Assembly: GCF_052119705.1 (NCBI RefSeq)
Contig: NZ_JBGQOP010000023.1
Span: 1 to 52,810, forward strand
Origin: Oceanimonas sp052119705
GTDB lineage: Bacteria > Pseudomonadota > Gammaproteobacteria > Enterobacterales > Aeromonadaceae
Reading direction: 5' to 3'
Length of the DNA: 52,810 nucleotides
Shown here: positions 15,747 through 24,005 of the stretch, in pieces
Position numbering within the stretch: the first letter of the stretch is position 1
Layout: each line of letters opens with the position of its first letter
Made by a program: the position numbers and the translations under genes
Notes under the pieces: model-generated
What the model was told of the DNA's origin: nothing
The model's input: the letters and a program-made list of their open reading frames with translations, nothing else
The model's database searches: none

Positions 15747-17210
15747 TTACTTTAAACAGCGGCCCCTGGGTTCATCGCTTTGGTGCAGCACCACATCGGA
15801 ATGCAAAAATTCAGCCGCGTCTGCTGAGTCTTGTACCTTAGTGGCACTGCGCGCTAGCATCTCGGCTTCAAACTCGGTAAGCACACGCTGGCGTATGCCA
15901 TCTTGTCGCCAGTTCGATTGCACTCGGCAGCTTCTAACAATAATGCGCGCCAGCGACAGTGCATCCAGCAGCGCTTGGTTGGCACCTTGCCCTTTGAACG
16001 GGCTCATGGGGTGCGCCGCATCGCCAATCAGCGTGGCGGCTCCGATTTGTGCTAATAACTCAGGCGTGAGCAAGGCTCTGTCGTATACCGGATAGCCAGA
16101 TATCAGTGCAGCTGGCGTGGCCGCTAAAATCTGCGGAATAGGCGAGTGCCACTGGGTACGTCTACAGGCTTCGGCCTTTAGCGCCTTGGCTCCTTGGGCG
16201 CTCAAGGTTTTAGCGTCATCTTCAAGCATGGGGAAGCTTAATTGCCACATCACAGAGTTGGCATCATAGGGCATAACATAAATGCGCTCATGGCCATTGG
16301 CAGTTTGAAATACAGTGGCCGAATCCATCAAATCACTGTCTACACCTTGCAGCGCACTTAACGGGCATATGCCTAAGATGGCGATGCAATCCAGATAACG
16401 CAGCGAGCTGATGTCGTGCCCCAACACTAAGTTGCGCACCGCGCTTCGAATACCATCGGCTCCTACCACTAGATCTGCCTTGGTCTGCTTTATTGTTCTG
16501 TCCACCGCAAAGCTCAGCTCAACACCTACTGCCGTTTCTTTAAAGTCGACTAACTGATGACCCCATTTTATTGCATCTTGCTGATGCGGGGGGGCATCTA
16601 ACTGTTCCAGCAATGCCAAGCGCAAAGACTGACGGGCAATATGCACGTTAGTGCGCTTAGGTGCTTGAGTTTCATCTGAGTGCAGCCACTTTCTCATGCC
16701 CCATTCGCCGAGCACTTTACCGTCTGTGGTGTGCACCACATGGCGAGTAGACACTAAGCCTTTTTCCAGTTCAAAAATGCCTAAGCCTTCAATGGCTTTG
16801 CTGGCTTGTTGCAAGGTAAGGCCATAGCCCTGAGAGCGGGCTTCAAAGTTGTTATCACGCTCATACAAAGTGAACGGAATACCACGGTGTAAACAAGCCA
16901 CGGCCAATGCCACGCCGCCAATGCCGCCACCAATAATAGCCACAGTTGGATAATTTTCTGTGTCTGGCGCAGGTGGACGATCGGCCTTGATCAGTCCCGA
17001 TCCGCCACAGCTAGGGCAAGAAGATAAGTGCGCCTTAGGGCGAGCGGGCGCCGAGCCGCCGTGCTTTTCAAACTGCGCCAACGCGGCCTGATAGCTAAGC
17101 TTCACTTTCTTACGGATCTTCTGACTGATCCGCCCTCGCCCCTGACACTTAGGACAGGGCGCCCAGCTAAGCTGTGCTTCATTAGTTAACTTGATGTTGG
17201 CGGCCCTCAT
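15747..17210 (-). CDS. FAD-dependent monooxygenase with N-terminal DnaJ-like zinc finger
   Basis: A 487-residue protein. The N-terminal 80 residues hold two CxxCxGxG-type repeats (C19/C22 with G24 and G26; C65/C68 with G70 and G72), separated by a basic stretch, as in DnaJ zinc fingers. From about 88 follows a class A flavoprotein hydroxylase: AIIGGGIGG for ADP binding, a VVGADGIRSAVR DG motif, and GDAAHPMSPFKGQGANQAL for the ribityl part. The substrate is unknown. It could act on an aromatic ring, but the zinc finger suggests a protein or nucleic-acid contact. It is monocistronic. Confidence 0.85.
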   Translation of the reverse strand: MRAANIKLTNEAQLSWAPCPKCQGRGRISQKIRKKVKLSYQAALAQFEKHGGSAPARPKAHLSSCPSCGGSGLIKADRPPAPDTENYPTVAIIGGGIGGVALAVACLHRGIPFTLYERDNNFEARSQGYGLTLQQASKAIEGLGIFELEKGLVSTRHVVHTTDGKVLGEWGMRKWLHSDETQAPKRTNVHIARQSLRLALLEQLDAPPHQQDAIKWGHQLVDFKETAVGVELSFAVDRTIKQTKADLVVGADGIRSAVRNLVLGHDISSLRYLDCIAILGICPLSALQGVDSDLMDSATVFQTANGHERIYVMPYDANSVMWQLSFPMLEDDAKTLSAQGAKALKAEACRRTQWHSPIPQILAATPAALISGYPVYDRALLTPELLAQIGAATLIGDAAHPMSPFKGQGANQALLDALSLARIIVRSCRVQSNWRQDGIRQRVLTEFEAEMLARSATKVQDSADAAEFLHSDVVLHQSDEPRGRCLK

Positions 17211-17337
17211 AAGAAAAAAGTAAGCAAACTCTTAAATGCAGGGCGCAATTGTAAAGCAGTAGCCAGCACTTTCATTGCTTTTAGATAAGGTAAGGCGAGA
17301 AATAGATCACTGCGGAGTCGATTGGTCGTTTAGTCTG

Positions 17338-17526
17338 CTGAAGGTCGGACAAAGGGTCTGCTCCTCCGACTTGCCTGAGTAATGCCACTTATCACTTCAG
17401 CCCACTGCGAACATTCACTGGATGTTCGGTTAGGCTGAAGTTATTCGTATTAGCGAGGCAAGCTCGCCCATGCACGCTCAAACACATAACATCCATGTTA
17501 TGTGATGGTCGGCTGAGCAGATCCCT
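17338..17526. repeat. Palindrome-rich intergenic element downstream of the FRG gene
   Basis: The 430-bp gap contains nested inverted repeats. ACTTCAGCC/GGCTGAAGT arms enclose CGAACAT/ATGTTCG (about 17395-17444). Further on is CACATAACAT-CC-ATGTTATGTG (about 17491-17512), and GTCGGA/TCCGAC near 17345-17371. No gene or T-run terminator is evident. A comparable element lies on the other side of the FRG gene. Confidence 0.65.
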
Positions 17527-17640
17527 TTATCCGCTTTGATAGTACTTAGTGGCTTTAAATATACCACCAAAAATCTGATGAAAAGTAGGATCTAACGTCT
17601 GCTTAAACTGTAAAATATCTGATATTGAAATTATTGGCTC

Positions 17641-18516
17641 TTAAAGATACCCAGCTGATTTCTTTGCTAGCTTAAATTCCAATGTTGCTTTGGCTGCACC
17701 ATCAAACCCTGGGAATAATGTTGCAGCTGAGAGACCAAATTTATGGCATCTAATTAATAGTTCTCCTGCTAATTTTGCTGGTAAGGTGATCTTGTATGTG
17801 TTGGTAGCGGTTTCTTTATCAAATAATTTATCTAATGAGTCAATCTTATTTTTAGGATCAAACAATGTATGAGCACCTTCGCCATGTTGATCACGTAACA
17901 ATAAAAAGACGCCTTTTTGAGCTGCGAGGTTATTACTTGTACTACCCGGAACAGAGATAAAATCAAGAGTCTTTTTATGCTCAGTTGACCTATCTGATTC
18001 TATAACCCATAAAGCTAACCTTTCAGGTGAAGAAGATGAGTTTAGAGCTTGTGAAGCGGAAAAATAGGCTGCCACCAAAGGATTTCTGGTCCAATCTAAT
18101 AAACGAGTTGGCACACCGTGATGCTGAGCCATTGCTATAAAAGATATATACACTTTATCGGGCCATTCACTAGTAATAGTACTATATCGACTGGAAAATT
18201 CATCGAAACGCATAGCGTTTCTGAAACTTTCTGAATCTTGGGGAATGATAAGTCCCATTTCGTCACAGAAGTAGAGAAAGTTAATAAGGAGGGTGTATTC
18301 GAAAAGAATTACGTGTTCTGAATTACCGTAGTTACTTTGCATGTGCCTATATTTTTTTATTATATCCTCACGAAAAGTTGCTGGTGTTAAATGCCAGCCT
18401 GAATCACCTTGCCCTCGGTAGATCGGAGAGTTCATTCCACTTGCTATGTTTCCAATTGGTGAAATTAGATTCCAAAAGTCATCTAAGTTTTCGCTATGTA
18501 TATCTATAATTGCCAT
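17641..18516 (-). CDS. FRG-domain protein
   Basis: A 291-residue protein with the FRG-domain signatures YRGQGDSGWHLTPATFR (about 33-49) and QHHGVPTRLLDWTRNPLVAA (about 132-151). FRG domains are found in bacterial and phage proteins of mostly unknown function. Some are linked to defence systems, but nothing here proves that. The gene is markedly richer in A+T than its neighbours and is flanked by palindromic elements, suggesting acquisition. It has no operon partner. The start ATG 18516 has only a weak ribosome site. Confidence 0.85.
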   Translation of the reverse strand: MAIIDIHSENLDDFWNLISPIGNIASGMNSPIYRGQGDSGWHLTPATFREDIIKKYRHMQSNYGNSEHVILFEYTLLINFLYFCDEMGLIIPQDSESFRNAMRFDEFSSRYSTITSEWPDKVYISFIAMAQHHGVPTRLLDWTRNPLVAAYFSASQALNSSSSPERLALWVIESDRSTEHKKTLDFISVPGSTSNNLAAQKGVFLLLRDQHGEGAHTLFDPKNKIDSLDKLFDKETATNTYKITLPAKLAGELLIRCHKFGLSAATLFPGFDGAAKATLEFKLAKKSAGYL

Positions 18517-18646
18517 TGTTTCCCCGATTTGATATTTAATTAATAATTTTTTTATGTATTTTAAACTCTATCAATACGAAAAATCACATCAACATTTCTG
18601 CTGCTGATGGTTATATCTACCGAAGACTGTATATAGTCGCAAGAGA

Positions 18647-18745
18647 CAGTAGGAATTGTCGGAGCCAACCGTCAAATGCCAGGGACGGCATTTGCCGAGC
18701 GTCGCATGGATGCGGCTTAGCGCGTTGGCGTAGGCAATCCTACTG
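18647..18745. repeat. Foldback element upstream of the FRG gene
   Basis: The ends CAGTAGGAATTG (18647-18658) and CAATCCTACTG (18735-18745) are inverted copies. Inside are CAAATGCC-AGGGAC-GGCATTTG (18673-18694) and CGCAT-GG-ATGCG (about 18703-18714). An 85-codon ORF across it is not convincing. Confidence 0.65.
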
Positions 18746-18784
18746 GCTCTGACGCCAAGCCAATACTGAAAGCCCACGCTTGCC

Positions 18785-18819
18785 ATAAAAAAGGCCGCAT
18801 TCTTTATGAATGCGGCCTT
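18785..18819 (-). terminator. Terminator of the lysE-scsBD operon
   Basis: A 12-bp perfect stem (GAATGCGGCCTT with AAGGCCGCATTC, 5-nt loop) is followed on the minus strand by six T residues, 28 nt after the scsD stop. Confidence 0.92.
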
Positions 18820-18847
18820 GGTGTTTTTACTTATTCGAGAAACCAAC

Positions 18848-19357
18848 TTAACCCATCAGCCGCGCAAACCATAATCTGCCCAGCATGCCCGGTAGGGTGG
18901 TGATGCCGGCGGTAGCGTAACGCAGTTCGCCTTTGTAGGCGACCATCAAGGTTGGTGTGACTTTAATGCCTAACACTTGGCCTAAGCGATTATCCGTATC
19001 ATTAACCACAGAAAAGTCATAACCCTTTTCCCGTACATAATGAGCCAGCTTGGCATTTGAGCCCGAAGCCAATGCAATACTGACTACCGGAGCATTCACC
19101 ATATCGGCTTTTATCATATCAACCATGGGTGAAACGATGCGGCATACGCCGCACCAGCTGGCCCATACGTAGACTAATACTGGCTGCTCCGCACTCATGG
19201 CGTTTAAGTCGATTTCATTGCCGGCCAAGGTGGTCATGGTGCCAAGGGCCGTCACTTCTGTGGGTAAGTCTTGGCTGCGCCACATATCCACAGCGGTGAC
19301 CATTACCATTAGCACCAGCAAATAGCCGACCGCTTTACCGAGCTTTTTTAGGACCAT
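18848..19357 (-). CDS. scsD: Thioredoxin-like protein disulfide reductase, ScsD type
   Basis: A 169-residue protein with one N-terminal membrane anchor (about 8-24) and a periplasmic thioredoxin fold. The active site is WASWCGVC (C69, C72), and a cis-proline loop VTPTLM lies near residue 135. It directly follows scsB (stop and start overlap at 19357) and is probably reduced by it. ScsD proteins of the suppressor-of-copper-sensitivity system act in periplasmic thiol redox; copper tolerance is a family inference. Other TlpA-like names would also fit. Confidence 0.82.
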   Translation of the reverse strand: MVLKKLGKAVGYLLVLMVMVTAVDMWRSQDLPTEVTALGTMTTLAGNEIDLNAMSAEQPVLVYVWASWCGVCRIVSPMVDMIKADMVNAPVVSIALASGSNAKLAHYVREKGYDFSVVNDTDNRLGQVLGIKVTPTLMVAYKGELRYATAGITTLPGMLGRLWFARLMG

Positions 19358-21414
19358 TATTTCGCCTCATCTAAGGCTGCCATTACCTTGTTGGTGGTGA
19401 GCAAGACTTCTAGCGCCTTACCTTGCGGCAGGCTGGGGCCAAATACTTGGTTAAAGGGAATGCCCGCTCTTTGGTTGGCATGCAAATAATCGGTAATGGC
19501 ACTGTTTGGGCGCGTCCAATCGCCGCGCATCAAAACTATGTCATCATCTTGCAGTGCCGAATACACAGGGTCGCGCAGCGTCACGCCCACCTTGTTGGCT
19601 TGGCAAGTAATACACCAATCGGCCGTTACATCCACAAACACCCGCTTGCCAGCGGCCACCTCAACTGCGATTTGCTCCGCGTCTAGCGGCTGCCAGTTAA
19701 GCTCGTCTTTAATGGGGCTCACCCACTTGGATTGGGTAACAAAGGCACCGATACCAGCCACGGCACCGAGCAATAACAGGCCGGCTAAGCCGAACAGTAA
19801 ACCGCGCGCGCCGTATTGGCGGATCAAAGACCAGAGCGGCAGCACAATTAATAAGGCGGCCAAGGCCCACGTAATGCCAGAGCCTAAGGTGTAGCTGAGT
19901 AACGACAGCAGCCATAAGCTGGTAGCGAGCAGCATAAGGCCAAACAGCCATTTGACCTTTTCCATCCAAAGCCCAGGTTTAGGCAGCGCACGAATAACAC
20001 TCGGGAATAACGCCAGTAACAACCAAGGCAGTGCCATGCCTAAGCCTAAGCCGGTAAAGATGGCGACCAGCACCAACGGTGACGAGGCCAAAGCCACGGC
20101 CACCGCCGTGCCCAAGAAAGGCGCACTGCACGGCGTGGCGAGTAAGGTGGCAAACATGCCTTGCAGCACGTGGCCGCCATTACCATGGCCGGGGCGCGTG
20201 GCCAGCCAAGTATTCAAACGGCTGGGTAAGCGCACTTCAAACAAGCCAAACAAGTTGAGTGAGAACAGGGCGGTGACCAGCAGCATAAAGCCGATAAAGG
20301 CCGGTTGTTGAAACTGTATACCCCAGCCTAATTGCGCGCCCGACCAAGTGAGCACCAACATAAAGGCGGCCAGTAGCCAAAACGACAACATAATGCCAAA
20401 TGCCGACCACAGCAGTGGCGCGCGTACCTGCTTTCGTTCGCCCAACACTAAGCTGTTGAGCTTAAGGCCGAGCACCGGCAATACGCAGGGCATGATGTTT
20501 AACACTAAACCGCCAAGCACCGCATACAGCAGTATCCAAGCAAGCGAAGGCACGGCCGCCTGCATGGGCGCTAAGGTGCCGGCGCTAACCGTGGCATGCA
20601 GCTCTTCGGCCAGCCCTTCATCTATGGCGGTGATGACGATAGATTGCTTGTCCAGATTAAGCGCATCGTTCCAGCTGCTGACCTGAAAGCGGACTTGCAG
20701 CTGCTGATCGTCAATAGTGAACTTAGGCTGACTAAAAATAGCCTCGTCCAGCTCATCCACATAAATGGCGGGCTGCTGCCAACCGCGTTCGTTATTGAGC
20801 ATGATTTCTAACTGCTGGCTGGCTTTATCCCATGTTAAAGACTTAGCACTCACTAGGCTGGCCACGCGTGGCACTTTAGATACCGCTTGCTGGTATTCAT
20901 GGCTTAGCTGGTCGTTAGCCACCATGTTAGCGTCTAGCGGTAACTGCAATTGATAGTCGGTTAGCACGCACACGGTGGTGCAGCTGGGCAGGGTTAACTT
21001 GGCGTTAAAGATGCTGGCTTGGTCACCCTCGGTTGGGGTGAGCTGCAGCGGAAAGTCCACTTCATGCTTATAACCTTGGGTCTCAATACCGAGCAGGCTA
21101 AAGCGCTCAGGCACCGGCCATTGCCAGTTTACGTCTTTAAGATTGCTTGAGTCTTCCCAATTTAAGCGTGGCGCTATGCCGCCTTCACCTGGGGATCGCC
21201 AATAGGTTTTCCAGTCATCCGTTAAGCGCACTTGCAGCAGGGCAGGGTAAACATTTTGTTCACTATCATAAGGGCCCGTTTGCACCAAGCGCACTTGCAC
21301 TGGCGGGTGCTCGGGTGCCTGTTTCCAGCCTGTATCGTTAGCGTAGGTACTTAATGAAGTTAACAGCAGCCAGGAGCTTAGAAGCCCGATAAAAAGAGTC
21401 TTGAATCTGTTCAA
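19357..21414 (-). CDS. scsB: DsbD-like transmembrane thiol reductase, ScsB type
   Basis: About 685 residues. A signal peptide (NRFKTLFIGLLSSWLLL) is followed by a periplasmic N-terminal region with a CTTVC pair. Then come about eight membrane helices carrying the paired cysteines MPCVLP and PCSAPFLG, and a C-terminal thioredoxin domain with DWCITC. It carries electrons from cytoplasmic thioredoxin to periplasmic partners. TTG 21414 is preferred because GGAG lies 8 nt upstream and the residues form a proper signal peptide. An ATG at 21483 would add 23 residues and overlap the upstream gene. No scsC is adjacent. Confidence 0.85.
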   Translation of the reverse strand: MNRFKTLFIGLLSSWLLLTSLSTYANDTGWKQAPEHPPVQVRLVQTGPYDSEQNVYPALLQVRLTDDWKTYWRSPGEGGIAPRLNWEDSSNLKDVNWQWPVPERFSLLGIETQGYKHEVDFPLQLTPTEGDQASIFNAKLTLPSCTTVCVLTDYQLQLPLDANMVANDQLSHEYQQAVSKVPRVASLVSAKSLTWDKASQQLEIMLNNERGWQQPAIYVDELDEAIFSQPKFTIDDQQLQVRFQVSSWNDALNLDKQSIVITAIDEGLAEELHATVSAGTLAPMQAAVPSLAWILLYAVLGGLVLNIMPCVLPVLGLKLNSLVLGERKQVRAPLLWSAFGIMLSFWLLAAFMLVLTWSGAQLGWGIQFQQPAFIGFMLLVTALFSLNLFGLFEVRLPSRLNTWLATRPGHGNGGHVLQGMFATLLATPCSAPFLGTAVAVALASSPLVLVAIFTGLGLGMALPWLLLALFPSVIRALPKPGLWMEKVKWLFGLMLLATSLWLLSLLSYTLGSGITWALAALLIVLPLWSLIRQYGARGLLFGLAGLLLLGAVAGIGAFVTQSKWVSPIKDELNWQPLDAEQIAVEVAAGKRVFVDVTADWCITCQANKVGVTLRDPVYSALQDDDIVLMRGDWTRPNSAITDYLHANQRAGIPFNQVFGPSLPQGKALEVLLTTNKVMAALDEAK

Positions 21415-21464
21415 AATAAAATCTCCGATAAAAAAGTTAAGCGAAAACGAGGCGTGCGTTTTGC

Positions 21465-21908
21465 TCACTCTCGGAACACGCACAGCACTAAGTGCCGCCG
21501 TCGACCAGGAAATAATAATGGTGCCAGCCTACGCCGACGGTATCTGCTTGCTTGAACGGGGGCTAACCAAAGCGCAAACAGTAAAATAATGGCAATAAAC
21601 AAAGGGTCTAAGTGCTGAAACACCTTGCTTAATAGTTGCTCACTTAAGCTACATGAGTCCTTTTCTGGCTCAGCCTTTGTGTTGTGAGGCGATACGTTGC
21701 TAGCGTTTAGCTGCTCCGAATGCAGAGCGGCATGATCAAGCGTACAGGCTATTTTTAAGCCCATGCGCTGGCTCATGCAAAGGCTGACCACCAGCACGGC
21801 GAGCAACAAGGCCAAGCCGCCTTGTCGGCTTAAGGTTCGCTTTTTCAAGCTAAGCATTCTCAACTTAAGCTCGCTCAACTTAAGTGCTCTCAACCTAAGG
21901 CCAACCAA
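21465..21908 (-). CDS. Unknown membrane protein in the scs operon
   Basis: A 147-residue protein without a family I can name. It has an N-terminal hydrophobic helix (about 31-48), a middle region with two separated cysteines, and a second hydrophobic helix (about 101-116), ending in an Arg-rich tail. TTG 21908 is supported by AGGAG 7 nt upstream and overlaps the LysE gene by 19 nt, so coupling is likely. Codons 4-23 are a 15-bp tandem repeat. ATG at codon 18 is an alternative start. Its place before scsB resembles small Cys-containing proteins of copper-stress operons (inference). Confidence 0.6.
   Translation of the reverse strand: MVGLRLRALKLSELKLRMLSLKKRTLSRQGGLALLLAVLVVSLCMSQRMGLKIACTLDHAALHSEQLNASNVSPHNTKAEPEKDSCSLSEQLLSKVFQHLDPLFIAIILLFALWLAPVQASRYRRRRLAPLLFPGRRRHLVLCVFRE
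21840..21899 (-). repeat. 15-bp tandem repeat, four units, inside the scs-operon membrane gene
   Basis: Read on the minus strand, units begin CTTAGGTTGAGAGCA, CTTAAGTTGAGCGAG, CTTAAGTTGAGAATG and CTTAGCTTGAAAAAG. Each encodes a five-residue Leu-basic-Leu pattern. The unit covers the 3' end of the LysE gene and the 5' end of the next gene. Confidence 0.8.
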
Positions 21909-22492
21909 AGTGCCACTCCTAACATTAAAGTACCGGCTAAACGGTTCATTAATTGCACTTTATTTTTTTGCTGTAGCACGCGGCTTAAAGTACGACCGCC
22001 GCTGGCATAGAGCAGCAAACAGCTAAATTCGAGCACTAAAATCATAGAGACCAAGATGGCGAGCTGGCCAAGTAGCGGTGCGCCTTGGTCGATAAAAGGC
22101 GGCAATAAGGCCACAAAAAAAGCCCACCCTTTAGGGTTGGCGATGGCGGTAATAAAGCCTTGGCTGATCAAGGTCTTAATGGGAATATGGCGTGGGCCCG
22201 CATCCACAGGGCTTAACGCCAGCTTGCCTTTAGAGCGCCATAGTTGAATGCCCAGCCAAGCTAAATACAGGCCGCCGGCGTATTTGAGGCCCTGAAATAA
22301 CAGCGGATATTGCAGCATAATCGCCGCTACGCCGAGCACGGCCAAGCAGGCCACCACGCCCACACCCACAAGCTCACCCAGCATCATCCACAAGGTGCGG
22401 CGCACGCCGACCGTCATGCCCAAAGACAAAGCCAGTGTCATGCACATGCCGGGGGTAATCGAGACAAAGAAGAAAGTGGGAATAAACACCAT
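21890..22492 (-). CDS. LysE/RhtB-family amino-acid exporter
   Basis: A 200-residue inner-membrane protein with about six hydrophobic helices. LysE family features are the N-terminal ITPGMCMTLALSLG region and the NPKGWAFFVALLPPFID motif. It likely exports an amino acid or derivative; the substrate cannot be told. It is the first gene of an apparent operon with the unknown membrane protein, scsB and scsD. The link between an exporter of this kind and thiol redox is unusual and may be only transcriptional. Start ATG 22492 is weakly supported by upstream sequence. Confidence 0.88.
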   Translation of the reverse strand: MVFIPTFFFVSITPGMCMTLALSLGMTVGVRRTLWMMLGELVGVGVVACLAVLGVAAIMLQYPLLFQGLKYAGGLYLAWLGIQLWRSKGKLALSPVDAGPRHIPIKTLISQGFITAIANPKGWAFFVALLPPFIDQGAPLLGQLAILVSMILVLEFSCLLLYASGGRTLSRVLQQKNKVQLMNRLAGTLMLGVALWLALG

Positions 22493-22557
22493 TAAGACTG
22501 CAGAGCTAATAGCACACCTACCTATAAGGTTGTGGAAGTGAAACCATATTGTGCGCC

Positions 22558-22563
22558 ATTATA
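22558..22563 (-). promoter_or_regulatory. Candidate -10 box of the lysE-scs operon
   Basis: A perfect TATAAT on the minus strand 66 nt upstream of the LysE start. The only -35-like element, TTGGCC, is 19 nt away, so the promoter is tentative. Confidence 0.35.
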
Positions 22564-22610
22564 CGTTAATTGCCCGACATTAGGCCAACAACGGCAACGG
22601 TTAGTCTTTT

Positions 22611-22795
22611 GTAGATGGCAGTGTCTTTTTCGGGAGCTCTTGTTGTAGGTAAAGAGGATGAGCTGCGGTGTTTGGTTCTATTCATAAACCTCAGAAATAG
22701 CCAGCAAAGTTGGCCCGCCGAAGTCCTCTTTACCAAAGAGACGGGCGGCTACGGGGATCGTGTTTTTGTAGGCGGCAATTTATTCGCCGCGGTTT
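22611..22795. repeat. REP/BIME cluster, copy 1
   Basis: Three REP-like hairpins, each headed by GTAG: plus strand from 22611, minus strand ending at 22752 (stem CCGCCC with a CTCTTTGGTAAAGAG core), and plus strand 22768-22792 (GGCGGC-AATTTATTC-GCCGC). Alternating orientation with a GTAG head is typical of REP sequences mobilised by RAYT transposases. It fills most of the roughly 400-bp gap between LysE and yceB. No gene is evident. Confidence 0.7.
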
Positions 22796-22842
22796 TGTCT
22801 GTCATGCTTAATTTGGCGCTAGATACAGCTTTATCCACGCAC

Positions 22843-22874
22843 AAAAAAAGCACCGAGCTTTTGGGCTTGGTGCT
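22843..22874 (-). terminator. Terminator of yceB
   Basis: AGCACCAAGC, a short loop, GCTCGGTGCT and seven T residues on the minus strand, 20 nt after the yceB stop. Confidence 0.85.
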
Positions 22875-22893
22875 GGGCGCTTGTTTTTGCAGA

Positions 22894-23439
22894 TTAATCG
22901 CTAAATTTTGGGCTTAGCACGAAACGGCCGGGGGCTATGGTCAGGCCCACGGGCGCGGCTTTCAACCAGCCATATTTAGCGTCGTCTAGGCGATACACAG
23001 GCTGGTTTTCTAAAATAGAGCGCACCACTTGCATCATGCCGTTTGAGGCAATGGCCATGTCGCCTTTGTAACCGTAAGCATCAACCTTGCTCTGGATGAG
23101 ATTTAAGTCACGCAAGAAGATGGCGTTTTGTTTGCGGTCATACACGGGGCGACCTTCAACCACTAAGTCTAACTTAGCCGGAAAGCGCGCGATTAAGGCG
23201 TTGATGGCCGTTTCGCCCTGCAAGTTTAAACGCACCACATCCCGGTTATCTGGGCCAATTTGCAGCTTCAGCTTGTCGATCTGGGTTTCTACCAAGCCTT
23301 GTGTCAGGCGTGGCATCTCTTGCTCTAATAGTGTGTAGAGTGACTTTTCCATCTCACCTTCAGAAATACTGTACTGACTGACGCTGGCGCAAGCGGTTAA
23401 CAACAAGAAGCTCACGCTTAACAAGAACGACTTCAACAT
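22894..23439 (-). CDS. yceB: DUF1439 lipoprotein, YceB family
   Basis: A 181-residue lipoprotein precursor. A signal peptide with lipobox LLTAC (Cys17) is followed by a DUF1439 domain, as in E. coli YceB (186 residues). The residue after the lipid cysteine is Ala, so outer-membrane sorting is expected. The molecular function is unknown. It is separated from the upstream yaiI gene by a heptad-repeat hairpin and has its own terminator. The family call rests on length and the overall pattern. Confidence 0.8.
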   Translation of the reverse strand: MLKSFLLSVSFLLLTACASVSQYSISEGEMEKSLYTLLEQEMPRLTQGLVETQIDKLKLQIGPDNRDVVRLNLQGETAINALIARFPAKLDLVVEGRPVYDRKQNAIFLRDLNLIQSKVDAYGYKGDMAIASNGMMQVVRSILENQPVYRLDDAKYGWLKAAPVGLTIAPGRFVLSPKFSD

Positions 23440-23462
23440 TTAAATACCTCGGTTTAAAAACA

Positions 23463-23564
23463 GGTGAGGAGTGAGGTGTAAGGCGTGAGGGGGATGACCG
23501 TCACTTTCGAGTTCGGTGTTTTTCACTGCACTTTCGCCTTACTCTTCACGCCTAACACTTCACG
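23463..23564. repeat. Heptad-repeat hairpin between yaiI and yceB
   Basis: Four units GTGAGGA, GTGAGGT, GTAAGGC and GTGAGGG (23463-23490) face four opposite-sense units CCTTACT, CTTCACG, CCTAACA and CTTCACG (23537-23564) across a 46-bp spacer. Confidence 0.85.
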
Positions 23565-23567
23565 AAT

Positions 23568-24005
23568 TTACCTCAGCAACTGATCCAGCTGATTGGCAAA
23601 GGCTTGGCGATCGGCGGCACTCAAAGTGTCCGGCCCACCTGTGTGTATGCCACTGGAGCGCAAGGTGTCCATAAAGTCACGCATGGTCAGCTTGGCGCGA
23701 ATGGTACCGGTATCAAACTTTTCACCACGCGGGCTTATTACAATGGCGCCTTTTGCCAGCGCTTCGGCGGCCAGTGGAATATCGGCGGTGATTAAAATTT
23801 CGCCAGCAGCTATGCGCGATACAATTTCATCGTCTGCCACATCAAAACCTTGAGGCACTTGCAGCTGCTTGATGAGCGTAGAGCCCGGTAGCGGCAAGGG
23901 ATGATTCGCCACCATGGTTAAGGGCGTTTGGGTGCGCTCGGCTGCGCGAAATAAAATATCGCGGATCACTTTTGGGCAAGCATCTGCGTCAACCCAAATG
24001 TGCAT
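23568..24005 (-). CDS. yaiI: UPF0178 / DUF188 protein, YaiI family
   Basis: A 145-residue protein with the family hallmarks MHIWVDADACPKVIRDIL (1-18) and a later DIPLAAEAL stretch with a TMRDFMD motif. The family has a PIN-like fold and no settled function. Its ATG overlaps the TGA of the upstream DUF2750 gene as TGATG, indicating translational coupling. Confidence 0.92.
   Translation of the reverse strand: MHIWVDADACPKVIRDILFRAAERTQTPLTMVANHPLPLPGSTLIKQLQVPQGFDVADDEIVSRIAAGEILITADIPLAAEALAKGAIVISPRGEKFDTGTIRAKLTMRDFMDTLRSSGIHTGGPDTLSAADRQAFANQLDQLLR

Noticed and set aside
18589..18846. 85-codon minus-strand ORF upstream of the FRG gene
   Set aside because: It runs through a foldback element and the scs operon terminator, with no ribosome site and no protein-like pattern.
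22615..22917. 100-codon plus-strand ORF between lysE and yceB
   Set aside because: It covers the REP cluster and the yceB terminator, so it is not coding.
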